This document shows, one piece after another, positions 27,236 to 34,459 of a stretch of 64,000 bases of DNA. Under the pieces are notes generated by a model. That model was not told the origin of the DNA. It ran no database searches and saw only the letters and a program-made list of their open reading frames with translations. Within the stretch, counting starts at the first letter, position 1, and every line of letters begins with the position of its first letter. Source of the DNA: Myxococcales bacterium (GTDB lineage: Bacteria; Myxococcota; Myxococcia; Myxococcales; Myxococcaceae); assembly GCA_016191815.1 (NCBI GenBank), contig JACPVI010000069.1, positions 16,412-80,411 on the forward strand, read 5' to 3'. Position numbers and translations under genes: made by a program.

Positions 27236-27688
27236 ATGGTGCGCTCGTCGCCGAGGCGAGGGCCGGGAAGCGAGCTGGCCAATCTCATTCTCCGCGCGGG
27301 GAGGCCAGGAGGCCTCTTGGTCCTCGCTGCGGCCGCCGGCCTCTGCTGGTACGGCTGGACCGTGCTGGACGCCGCCCGCGCAGGCGACCAAGGCGCCGAG
27401 GGCGCGTCGATGAAGTACCTGGTCCCCGGGCTGAGCCTGGCGCTCTTCGGGCTGTTCCTGTTGCTCGCGCCAAGGCCGAAGGAGCGTTTCCGGCCGATGC
27501 CCACCGCCGACCTGCTCGTCGCGCTCGGTTCGACTCCGCCGCCCTTCTACGTCTGCGTCGACTGCCGCATCCTCCTGCCGCTGGAAGCCGCGATGGGGCG
27601 TTGCCCTCGCTGCAGCTCGGCGGCGGCCTGCCTCGAAGTCTCCGGCCCCGGCGACCTGGCCACGGTGCGTTCCGCGCTCGGGGGTTGA
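27236..27688 (+). CDS. Small membrane protein with zinc ribbon
   Basis: The protein has 150 residues. Two transmembrane helices (LLVLAAAAGLCWYGWTVL and LVPGLSLALFGLFLLLA) are followed by a cytosolic zinc ribbon (CVDC...CPRC, ~108-130). The order helix-helix-ribbon differs from the ribbon-first protein at 9192. TAAGCT at 27224-27229 lies 6 nt before the ATG. The function is unknown. Confidence 0.65.
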   Translation: MVRSSPRRGPGSELANLILRAGRPGGLLVLAAAAGLCWYGWTVLDAARAGDQGAEGASMKYLVPGLSLALFGLFLLLAPRPKERFRPMPTADLLVALGSTPPPFYVCVDCRILLPLEAAMGRCPRCSSAAACLEVSGPGDLATVRSALGG

Positions 27689-27715
27689 AGTGCGAGCGGC
27701 GCCCACACCGGGTCT

Positions 27716-27743
27716 GGAACCCGGACGCCTCCCGGTTGTCCAA
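27716..27743 (+). promoter_or_regulatory. ECF-type promoter of the second sigma gene
   Basis: GGAACC (27716-27721), 16-nt spacer, GTCCAA (27738-27743): the layout of a sigmaE-type promoter (GGAAC ... GTC). It is ~90 nt before the sigma gene, so the sigma factor probably activates its own transcription. Confidence 0.6.
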
Positions 27744-27831
27744 CGGCCTGGGCGTTCACGCCTGGCCGGCCGGTGAACGGTAGACTCGGAGCGCGGCGGG
27801 TTTCCGGCACCCGTCTTCGGAGGGCAGTCGA

Positions 27832-28485
27832 TTGTCGAGCGACGTGCTCGAGATCGCCGTGGGAGAGCCACTCGCGCGCGACGAGGGCCAGCCCGAGGTG
27901 ATCTCCGAGCGGGTGTTGCTCTCCCGCCTGCGCCGGCGGGACCGGAGCGCCTTCGAGCTTCTGGTCCGGTCTCACCAGGACCGGGTGTTCGATTTCTGCG
28001 TCCGCATGCTGGGGGACAAAGAGGAGGCGATGGATCTGGTGCAGGAGATCTTCGTCAGCGTCCACCAGAACCTCGACCGGTTCCGGCAGGACAGCAAGCT
28101 CGCGACGTGGATCTTTCGGATCAGCAAGAACCATTGCCTCAATCGGCTGAAGTACCTCAAGCGGCGGGGGCGGGGCCGCTCGGACGAGCTGGGCGAAGTG
28201 CCCGAAGGAGAGCTGACCGCCTCGGCGGATCCTCCCCCAAAGCCCGATGAGGCCCTGGAGGCCGCGCGGGAACGCGAGCTGGTGCGCCGCGCCATCGCGT
28301 TCCTGGACGAGGACCAGCGGCTCGTGGTGGCGCTCCGGGACATCGAGGGACTCTCCTACGAGGAGATCGTCGAGGTGACTGACCTGCCGGAGGGGACGGT
28401 GAAGAGCCGCCTCCATCGCGCGCGGGAGAAGCTGGTGGAGATCATCGCCCGCCTTGAGACAGAGGCCGGCTGTGGAGGAGACTGA
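27832..28485 (+). CDS. ECF sigma factor (RpoE-like)
   Basis: The protein has 217 residues. The start is TTG at 27832 with GGAGGGCAG upstream. Region 2 includes LVRSHQDRVFDFCVRMLGDK and EEAMDLVQEIFVSVHQNLDR. Region 4 includes DIEGLSYEEIVEVTDLPEGT and VKSRLHRAREKLVE, nearly textbook RpoE-type. It is followed by its anti-sigma gene with a 14-nt overlap. An ECF-like promoter sits upstream. Confidence 0.92.
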   Translation: MSSDVLEIAVGEPLARDEGQPEVISERVLLSRLRRRDRSAFELLVRSHQDRVFDFCVRMLGDKEEAMDLVQEIFVSVHQNLDRFRQDSKLATWIFRISKNHCLNRLKYLKRRGRGRSDELGEVPEGELTASADPPPKPDEALEAARERELVRRAIAFLDEDQRLVVALRDIEGLSYEEIVEVTDLPEGTVKSRLHRAREKLVEIIARLETEAGCGGD

Positions 28486-28846
28486 GGAAGCCGTGCAGAT
28501 CCAGCTTTCACATAGCGAGGCGAGGGGCCTGTTCCTGGCGGCGCTGGACGACGAGCTGCCGGACCGGGAAGGGGAGCGCCTGAGGGCCCACCTCGACGGC
28601 TGCGCGGACTGCCGGACCGGTTGGGAGCGGTACCACCGCACCGCGGAGTTGCTCGGGCGCGTCGAGCGCGAGAGGGTGCCCCCGGCGCTGGCGACCTTGA
28701 TCATGCGAAGGGTCCGCCGCCGGCGGCTCTTCGGGCAGCGCGGCCTGTTCCAGGCGCAGGTGTACTACCGGGTGCCAGTGGAGGCGATCATCCCGGTCCT
28801 CCTGGGAGTGCTGGTGGCGGCGTTCCTGGTGTTGATCGCGCCCTGA
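28472..28846 (+). CDS. Zinc-finger anti-sigma factor, single TM
   Basis: The protein has 124 residues. The zf-HC2-type motif HLDGCADC (~residues 40-47) is followed by a coil and one C-terminal transmembrane helix (VEAIIPVLLGVLVAAFLVLIA). There is almost no periplasmic part, so a sensor must act through the membrane or another protein. I chose GTG at 28472, overlapping the sigma gene; GTG at 28493, with GAGGAAG upstream, is nearly as good. Confidence 0.85.
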   Translation: MEETEEAVQIQLSHSEARGLFLAALDDELPDREGERLRAHLDGCADCRTGWERYHRTAELLGRVERERVPPALATLIMRRVRRRRLFGQRGLFQAQVYYRVPVEAIIPVLLGVLVAAFLVLIAP

Positions 28847-28870
28847 GGCAGCACGGCCGTCGAGCCACGC

Positions 28871-29266
28871 TCAAACGGGTATGACGGTCAGAGAGGGATC
28901 GAGAAGCCGAATGTCATCCTGATCGCTGGTGACGACCACTCGCCCGTTGGTCCAGGCCGCCACCACGACCGACGCATCCACCACGTCGATTGTGCCGCTC
29001 CGCCCGCAAAGCTGGCCTACGGCCTCGGCGCGGTTACGCGTCAGGTCGTGGATGCTCACCCGCTCTGAGCCCAGGAGGAGCGCCAGACGTGCCTGACGCG
29101 GTCCGCGGCCGCGCCAGACTTGGGCAAGCACACCGGCGGGTATCACGATGGGGCGCCCGAGATCCTTGGCGCGCTGAACCAAGACGTCCATCCGCCGGTC
29201 GCGGTTCTCGAATGCCACCAGAGCACCGCTGTCGAAGGTCAGCCCCCGAGGAGCCTGTCTGCCCAT
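28871..29266 (-). CDS. vapC: PIN-domain toxin (VapC-like)
   Basis: The protein has 131 residues. The PIN-domain acidic residues are visible: TFDSGALVAFE, the IDVVDASVVVAA segment, and VVTSDQDDI at the end. VapC proteins are Mg-dependent RNases that often cut tRNA. The ATG at 29266 overlaps the antitoxin by 28 nt, so the genes are translationally coupled. A longer GTG start at 29302 is possible but gives a poor N-terminus. Confidence 0.85.
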   Translation of the reverse strand: MGRQAPRGLTFDSGALVAFENRDRRMDVLVQRAKDLGRPIVIPAGVLAQVWRGRGPRQARLALLLGSERVSIHDLTRNRAEAVGQLCGRSGTIDVVDASVVVAAWTNGRVVVTSDQDDIRLLDPSLTVIPV

Positions 29267-29511
29267 GCGCGCTCCCTTCGAGTCATCGGCCGCTCCCTCC
29301 ACACCTCATCGAGCGCCTCCTGCAGCCGGTCGCGCTCGAGTTTCTCCTCCACTGCATCCGAGATGAAGGCGCTCACCGACGGAGCGTTGCCTGCGCGCAC
29401 CTCGTGCTCCACGGCCCCAACCAACTCCGATGGGACGGAAACCGCCAGCTTCCGGTAGCTGGCGGCAGAACGCCGCCGGCGGACGCCGGTGGAGGCGCGC
29501 TTCGAAGTCAT
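29239..29511 (-). CDS. vapB: Ribbon-helix-helix-type antitoxin (VapB-like)
   Basis: The protein has 90 residues. A ribbon-helix-helix core (YRKLAVSVPSELVGAVEHEV then PSVSAFISDAVEEKLERDR) follows a basic N-terminus. It is upstream of and overlaps the toxin, the usual antitoxin-first order. The antitoxin should bind DNA at its own promoter and neutralise the toxin with its C-terminal helices (QEALDEVWRERPMTRRERAW). Confidence 0.82.
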   Translation of the reverse strand: MTSKRASTGVRRRRSAASYRKLAVSVPSELVGAVEHEVRAGNAPSVSAFISDAVEEKLERDRLQEALDEVWRERPMTRRERAWADRLLGG

Positions 29512-29517
29512 ACTGGA

Positions 29518-29546
29518 ATACTACCTGTCGGAAGGGGGCCGATCAA
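29518..29546 (-). promoter_or_regulatory. Promoter of the toxin-antitoxin pair
   Basis: On the minus strand: -35 TTGATC (29541-29546), 17-nt spacer, -10 TAGTAT (29518-29523), then only 6 nt to the antitoxin ATG. Confidence 0.7.
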
Positions 29547-29632
29547 TCGCCGGCTGGATCCGCCCCGCGGTTCAGAAGGACGGCGGCGCCGCCGGCGGAC
29601 ATTGTGCTAGCTTGCCGCGCCCCTAGACATCC

Positions 29633-31144
29633 ATGTCCGACGAAGGCGTCAAGGAGCAGGAGATCTACGCGCAGCGCCTGGAGAAGGCGCGGAAGTGGCG
29701 CGAGCTGGGGTTCCACCCCTACGGCTCCGGCTACCGGCCCTTGCACCTCGCCTCGGACATCCTCGCCCGCCACGAGAAGGACGCGCCGGAGGCGCTGGAG
29801 AAGTCCGCTCCGGTGTACTCGGTGGCGGGCCGGATGGTGGCGCTGCGTTCGTTCGGCAAGGCCGCCTTCATCAAGCTGCGCGATCGGACTGGCGACATCC
29901 AGGTACACGTGAAGAAGGACACCCTTCTGGACGCCTTCGAGCTGTTCAAGCTCTCCGACCTGGGCGACTTCGTGGGAGTGGTGGGCACTCTCTTCCGCTC
30001 GAAGACCGGCGAGCTGACCATCTCGGCGACGCGCTTCACTCCGCTCACCAAGGCGCTCCGGCCGCTGCCGGAGAAGTGGCACGGGCTCGCCGACACCGAG
30101 GCGCGCTACCGCCAGCGCTACCTGGACCTGGTGGCCAACCCCGGGGTGAAGGAGGTGTTCCTCAAGCGGACCAGGCTGGTGAAGCTCATCCGGGACTTCC
30201 TCGACGACCGGGGCTTCGTCGAGGTCGAGACGCCGATGATGCACCCGTTGGTATCCGGCGCGGCAGCCAGGCCCTTCACCACCCACCACAACGCGCTGGA
30301 CATCGACCTGTACATGCGCATCGCCCCGGAGCTGTACCTCAAGCGGCTGGTGGTGGGCGGAATCGAGCGCGTCTACGAGATCAACCGCAACTTCCGGAAC
30401 GAGGGCATCAGCACCCGCCACAACCCCGAGTTCACCATGCTCGAGTTCTACCAGGCCTACGCCACCTACGAGGACCTGATGGACCTTACCGAGGAGATGC
30501 TCTCCGAGGCGGCGAGCGCTTTGGCCGGGGCCACCCGCCTCAAGTACGGCGATCACGAGCTGGACTTCGGCAAGGGGTGGAAGCGCATCCCGATGTCCGA
30601 GGCGATCAGGGAGGCGGTTCCCGGCCTCTCCGACAAGGACATGTCGGACCCCGACCGGCTCCGGCACGAATTGCTCAGGACCCGGCATGCCGACGCGGAG
30701 GTGGCCGCCGTCCAGCAGATGACGCACGGCGAGCTGGTGGGCGCGCTGTTCGAGGAGCACGTCGAACACCGCCTCACCCACCCCACCTTCATCACCCGGT
30801 TCCCCACCGCGGTCAGCCCGCTCGCCCGGCGGAACGACGAGAGCCCGGAAATGGCGGACCGCTTCGAGCTGTTCGTGGCGGGCCGGGAGATCGCCAACGC
30901 CTTCTCCGAGCTCAACGACCCGCTCGACCAGAAGGAGCGCTTCCTGGCGCAGGTGGAGGCGAAGCGGCGTGGCCAGGAGGAGACGATGGACTACGACGAG
31001 GACTACATCCGCGCCCTCGAGCACGGAATGCCACCCACGGCCGGAGAGGGGATAGGCATCGACCGGCTGGCGATGCTGCTCACCGACTCGCCCTCCATCC
31101 GCGACGTCATCCTCTTCCCGCTCCTCAAGCCGCTTCCCCGCTGA
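29633..31144 (+). CDS. lysS: Lysine--tRNA ligase (class II)
   Basis: The protein has 503 residues. An N-terminal OB-fold (~60-165: VAGRMVALRSFGKAAFIKLR) precedes the class II core: motif 2 FRNEGISTRHNPEFTMLEF and motif 3 GEGIGIDRLAMLLTDS. The length is normal. It opens the lysS-lolC/E-lolD run, a common arrangement in this group; the permease starts 12 nt later. Confidence 0.96.
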   Translation: MSDEGVKEQEIYAQRLEKARKWRELGFHPYGSGYRPLHLASDILARHEKDAPEALEKSAPVYSVAGRMVALRSFGKAAFIKLRDRTGDIQVHVKKDTLLDAFELFKLSDLGDFVGVVGTLFRSKTGELTISATRFTPLTKALRPLPEKWHGLADTEARYRQRYLDLVANPGVKEVFLKRTRLVKLIRDFLDDRGFVEVETPMMHPLVSGAAARPFTTHHNALDIDLYMRIAPELYLKRLVVGGIERVYEINRNFRNEGISTRHNPEFTMLEFYQAYATYEDLMDLTEEMLSEAASALAGATRLKYGDHELDFGKGWKRIPMSEAIREAVPGLSDKDMSDPDRLRHELLRTRHADAEVAAVQQMTHGELVGALFEEHVEHRLTHPTFITRFPTAVSPLARRNDESPEMADRFELFVAGREIANAFSELNDPLDQKERFLAQVEAKRRGQEETMDYDEDYIRALEHGMPPTAGEGIGIDRLAMLLTDSPSIRDVILFPLLKPLPR

Positions 31145-31156
31145 GGCGAAAGGCCC

Positions 31157-33625
31157 GTGCAACGCCCCGAGCGCCATACCTCGTACCGCTGGGAGTGGGT
31201 GTGGGGTGGCGCCTTCTTGCTGGTGGTGGGAGCGGCCCTGCTCGCTTTGGCGCTGAGCCGAGCCGACGCCTGGGCGCTGGTGGTGGGAGACCTCCTCTTG
31301 GGGACCTTTGGCTGGGGCGCGCCGCTCGAGGCGTTGGTGGCGGCCGGCTACCTGGCGTTCTTCGAGGAGATCGCCGAAGCCGCGCGCGTTGCGGGGGCGA
31401 CGGCCAAGCCCGCAGTGCAGATCTGGCTGTACGCCGGACCCGGGCTCGCCTTATGGGTGGCGGGCTGGGCGGCGTTGGCCTTCGGCATCCGCCGGAGCGA
31501 CTCCGAGTCCGAGCCGCCCTCCGAGGCGGTCGGCTCGAAGCTGTACCCCAGGCTGCAGGGCTACCGCGACTTCTACTGGAGCACCCTGGCCGCGTACGGC
31601 GGCGGGATCCTCCTCGCGGAGCTGGCGGTGATCTTCCTGCACACCCTTTTGGTGGGCGCGGACAACGAGCCGGTCGGCAATCTGGTGTCTGGGGAGCGGG
31701 GGCTGGGAGTGCCTCCCCTGGTCGCCTTCTCGTTCGCGCTGGCGGTCGGGTCGGCCATCGCCTTCGCCGGGGGATTCATCGGCGCGACCAGGGCGCGGAG
31801 GCTCTCGGCGCCCGAGTCGACCATCGCGCTCATCTACTTCGGGCTGCCCGTTCCGATCATCCTGTCGCTGATGCGGCAGGTGCCGCAGCTCATGGTGTCC
31901 TTGGGCTACCGGCTCCGAGAGGTGACCTACCTCGCCGGGCTCCTGGGCCAGGATCGCCCCGAGCTTGGCTACTGGCTGGTGCTCGCCGGGCTGGTGCTGA
32001 TGCTCTACCTCGGGGTCACCACCGGCTTCGTGGCCACCTCCAGCGGGCGGCTCGACATCGCCGCCGGCTTCGAACTGTTCGTCGCCCGGCGCCACGTCTC
32101 GGTGTTCCGGCCGGGGCTTTTGCTCGGCGCCTTCGCGGTGCTCATCTTCGGCATCATCCCGCCGCTGGTGGTCTGGGCCGTCCTCCACGCGGCGGCGGCG
32201 GCGGTGGAGCGCACCCGCATCCGCGCGCTCGGGAAGGCGGACCCGCTCCAGGGCGCCAAGGCGCTGCACCAGCTCAAGCTCAAGGCCCAGAGCCCCACCG
32301 CGATGATGACCGCGCTCTCGGTGGGCGGCGTCGGCGTCGGGGTGATGGCGCTGATCATCGTCCTGTCGGTGATGAGCGGCTTCGAGATCGACCTCCAGCA
32401 GAAGATCCTCGGCACCAACGCCCACGCGGTGGTCCTCAAGTACGGCGAATCGATGGGCGAGTACGAGCAGGTGATGGAGAAGATCAAGGGCGTGAAGGGC
32501 GTGGTCGGGCAGACGCCGTTCATCCTGAACGAGGTGATGATCTCCTCCGAGGGGAACATCTCCGGGGCGCTGATCAAGGGGATCGACCCGGAGACGGTGG
32601 GCGACGTCACCGACCTGCCGAAGTACATGCTGCCCGGCGGGTCGCTCGAGGGGCTGGTGGACCCGGAGAAGATCATCCCCAAGCGGATCGCACCCAAGGG
32701 CGGGGCGGCGATCGACGACCGGCCGGCGGCGGCCGAGCTGGCGAGGCCCGCGGGAAGCCAGGGAATCATCCGCACCCCGGAGGCCGAGGAGGACGACTTC
32801 ATCATCGCGCCCGAGGGCGGGAGCGAGGCGCCGCTGCCGGGCATCGTGCTGGGGAGGGAGCTCGCCGCGCAGCTCAAGGTGGTGGTGGGCGACCGGCTGA
32901 ACGTGGTCTCGCCGCTGGGGGGTGAGCTCGGCCCCCAGGGCCCGATGCCCAAGAGCCGCCCGTTCCGCGTGGCCGGCATCTTCTATTCGGGGATGTTCGA
33001 GTACGACTCCAAGTTCGTCTACATCGCCCTCACCGAGGCGCAGAGGTTCTTCGGGGTGAAGGGCGCCACCGGCATCGAGCTCAAGGTGGCCGACATCGAC
33101 GACGCCCGGCGCATCACCCGCGCGGTGTACGACCGGCTCGAGGGCTACCCCTACCGCACCAAGGACTGGGGAGAGATGAACCGCAACCTCTTCTCCGCGC
33201 TCCGATTGGAGAAGCTGGTGATGGCGATCATTCTCTCGATCATCGTGATCGTGGCCGCGGGCTTGATCGTGGCCACGGTGATCATGCTGGTCCTGGAGAA
33301 GCGGAAGGAGATCTCCGTCCTCAAGGCGCTGGGGGTGCCCGACGGAGGCATCGTGAAGATCTTCCTCGCCGAGGGCCTGCAGATCGGCGTCGCGGGAGGA
33401 GTGCTCGGGCTCGCGGCCGGCTTGGCCTGGTGCCTCTTCATCGAGAAGGTGGGCATCAAGCTCGACCCAGAGGTGTATTACATCCCGGCGCTCCCGGTGC
33501 GCATCGAGCCGTTGCAGACGGCGCTCTCGGTGGTGATCGCCGTCCTGGTGACGTTCCTTGCGTCCATCTACCCGGCGCTCAAGGCGTCGCAGGTCGAGCC
33601 GGTGGAAGGGCTCAAGGCAGAGTGA
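31157..33625 (+). CDS. LolC/LolE-like lipoprotein-releasing permease with extra N-terminal membrane domain
   Basis: The protein has 822 residues, about twice the usual LolC/E length (~410). The C-terminal ~445 residues are a complete FtsX/MacB-fold permease: one helix (ALSVGGVGVGVMALIIVLSV), a periplasmic domain, then three helices (IILSIIVIVAAGLIVATVIM onward), with LEKRKEISVLKALG typical of LolC/E. The periplasmic domain has a ~70-residue Pro/Ala/Glu-rich insert (around IAPKGGAAIDDRPAAAELAR). The N-terminal ~350 residues carry about seven extra helices with no recognised family. It is followed by lolD with a TGATG overlap. The single permease may act as a homodimer like LolF. Confidence 0.86.
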   Translation: MQRPERHTSYRWEWVWGGAFLLVVGAALLALALSRADAWALVVGDLLLGTFGWGAPLEALVAAGYLAFFEEIAEAARVAGATAKPAVQIWLYAGPGLALWVAGWAALAFGIRRSDSESEPPSEAVGSKLYPRLQGYRDFYWSTLAAYGGGILLAELAVIFLHTLLVGADNEPVGNLVSGERGLGVPPLVAFSFALAVGSAIAFAGGFIGATRARRLSAPESTIALIYFGLPVPIILSLMRQVPQLMVSLGYRLREVTYLAGLLGQDRPELGYWLVLAGLVLMLYLGVTTGFVATSSGRLDIAAGFELFVARRHVSVFRPGLLLGAFAVLIFGIIPPLVVWAVLHAAAAAVERTRIRALGKADPLQGAKALHQLKLKAQSPTAMMTALSVGGVGVGVMALIIVLSVMSGFEIDLQQKILGTNAHAVVLKYGESMGEYEQVMEKIKGVKGVVGQTPFILNEVMISSEGNISGALIKGIDPETVGDVTDLPKYMLPGGSLEGLVDPEKIIPKRIAPKGGAAIDDRPAAAELARPAGSQGIIRTPEAEEDDFIIAPEGGSEAPLPGIVLGRELAAQLKVVVGDRLNVVSPLGGELGPQGPMPKSRPFRVAGIFYSGMFEYDSKFVYIALTEAQRFFGVKGATGIELKVADIDDARRITRAVYDRLEGYPYRTKDWGEMNRNLFSALRLEKLVMAIILSIIVIVAAGLIVATVIMLVLEKRKEISVLKALGVPDGGIVKIFLAEGLQIGVAGGVLGLAAGLAWCLFIEKVGIKLDPEVYYIPALPVRIEPLQTALSVVIAVLVTFLASIYPALKASQVEPVEGLKAE

Positions 33626-34299
33626 TGGCCTTCCTCGAAGTCCGCAATGTCTACAAGAGCTTCTTCCTCCACGGGAAGCGGATCGACGTGCTCCGGGGCG
33701 TGTCGCTGGACATCGAGCAGGGCGAGCTGGTGTCGCTGGTGGGCGCCTCGGGCGCGGGGAAGAGCACCTTCCTCCACGTGATCGGCACCCTCGAGTCCCC
33801 GGCCGCCGGCGAGATGCGCTTCATGGGCCGCCCGGTGTTCGAGATGAACGACGCCGAGGTGGCCGAGTTTCGCAATCGCAGCATCGGCTTCGTCTTCCAG
33901 AGCCACTTCCTCTTGCCGGAGTTCACCGCGCTGGAGAACGTCGCCATGCCGGCGCTCATCCGCCGGACGGATCGCGCCAAGGCCTTCCGCACCGCGAGGG
34001 AGCTGCTCGAGCGGGTGGGGCTCTCCGGCCGCATGGAGCACCGGCCCGGCGAGCTTTCCGGCGGAGAGGCGCAAAGGGTCGCCCTGGCGCGGGCGCTGGC
34101 GCTCAAGCCGGCGCTGTTGCTGGCCGACGAGCCCACCGGGAACCTCGACCCCGCCACCGGCGAGGGAATCCACCAGCTCCTCCGCGACGTCAACCGCGAG
34201 CTGGGCGTCACCGCGGTGGTGGTGACGCACAACGAGCAGCTCGCCCGCTCGATGCCCAGGCAACTGCGGCTGGCCGGCGGGAGGGTGAATCCTGCCTGA
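33625..34299 (+). CDS. lolD: Lipoprotein-releasing ABC ATPase LolD
   Basis: The protein has 224 residues. Walker A GASGAGKST, signature LSGGEAQR and Walker B LLLADEPTGNLD are intact. It pairs with the permease just upstream to extract lipoproteins from the inner membrane. The start ATG at 33625 overlaps the permease stop by one base. Confidence 0.93.
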   Translation: MAFLEVRNVYKSFFLHGKRIDVLRGVSLDIEQGELVSLVGASGAGKSTFLHVIGTLESPAAGEMRFMGRPVFEMNDAEVAEFRNRSIGFVFQSHFLLPEFTALENVAMPALIRRTDRAKAFRTARELLERVGLSGRMEHRPGELSGGEAQRVALARALALKPALLLADEPTGNLDPATGEGIHQLLRDVNRELGVTAVVVTHNEQLARSMPRQLRLAGGRVNPA

Positions 34300-34323
34300 G
34301 AGCGGCGATCGCTCGAGTCGAAG

Positions 34324-34347
34324 CTCGGCCGCTCGGGTTGGGCCGAG
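34324..34347 (+). terminator. Weak hairpin after lolD
   Basis: CTCGGCC (34324-34330) and GGCCGAG (34341-34347) form a 7-bp stem with a 10-nt loop; no T-run follows. The 11-mer CGAGTCGAAGC also occurs twice around it (about 34314 and 34344). This gap (34300-34459) otherwise holds the bamA promoter. Confidence 0.35.
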
Positions 34348-34392
34348 TCGAAGCCGGATCGCTGCCAGCGAGCACCGCCGCTGAGAAACGGG

Positions 34393-34422
34393 TTGTCGCC
34401 GCGCTGCGCCATCCTCTACATT
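34393..34422 (+). promoter_or_regulatory. Possible promoter of bamA
   Basis: -35 TTGTCG (34393-34398), 18-nt spacer, -10 TACATT (34417-34422). The start would be near 34429, giving a ~30-nt leader that contains GAGAGG at 34448-34453. Confidence 0.5.
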
Positions 34423-34459
34423 CCGCCGCCCGCCTGGACCGCCAACCGAGAGGCCTTCC

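Noticed and set aside
27689..27831. Possible tRNA-like stems before the second sigma gene
   Set aside because: Only short stems form; no cloverleaf, anticodon arm or CCA end can be drawn.
29600..29632. TTGTGC/TAGACA as a lysS promoter
   Set aside because: The spacer is 16 and the -10 would end only 3 nt before the ATG, too close even for a leaderless start.
29695..32925. A 1076-codon plus-strand frame across lysS and the permease
   Set aside because: It is a shifted frame of lysS and the LolC/E gene; Arg/Gly/Pro-rich and without motifs.
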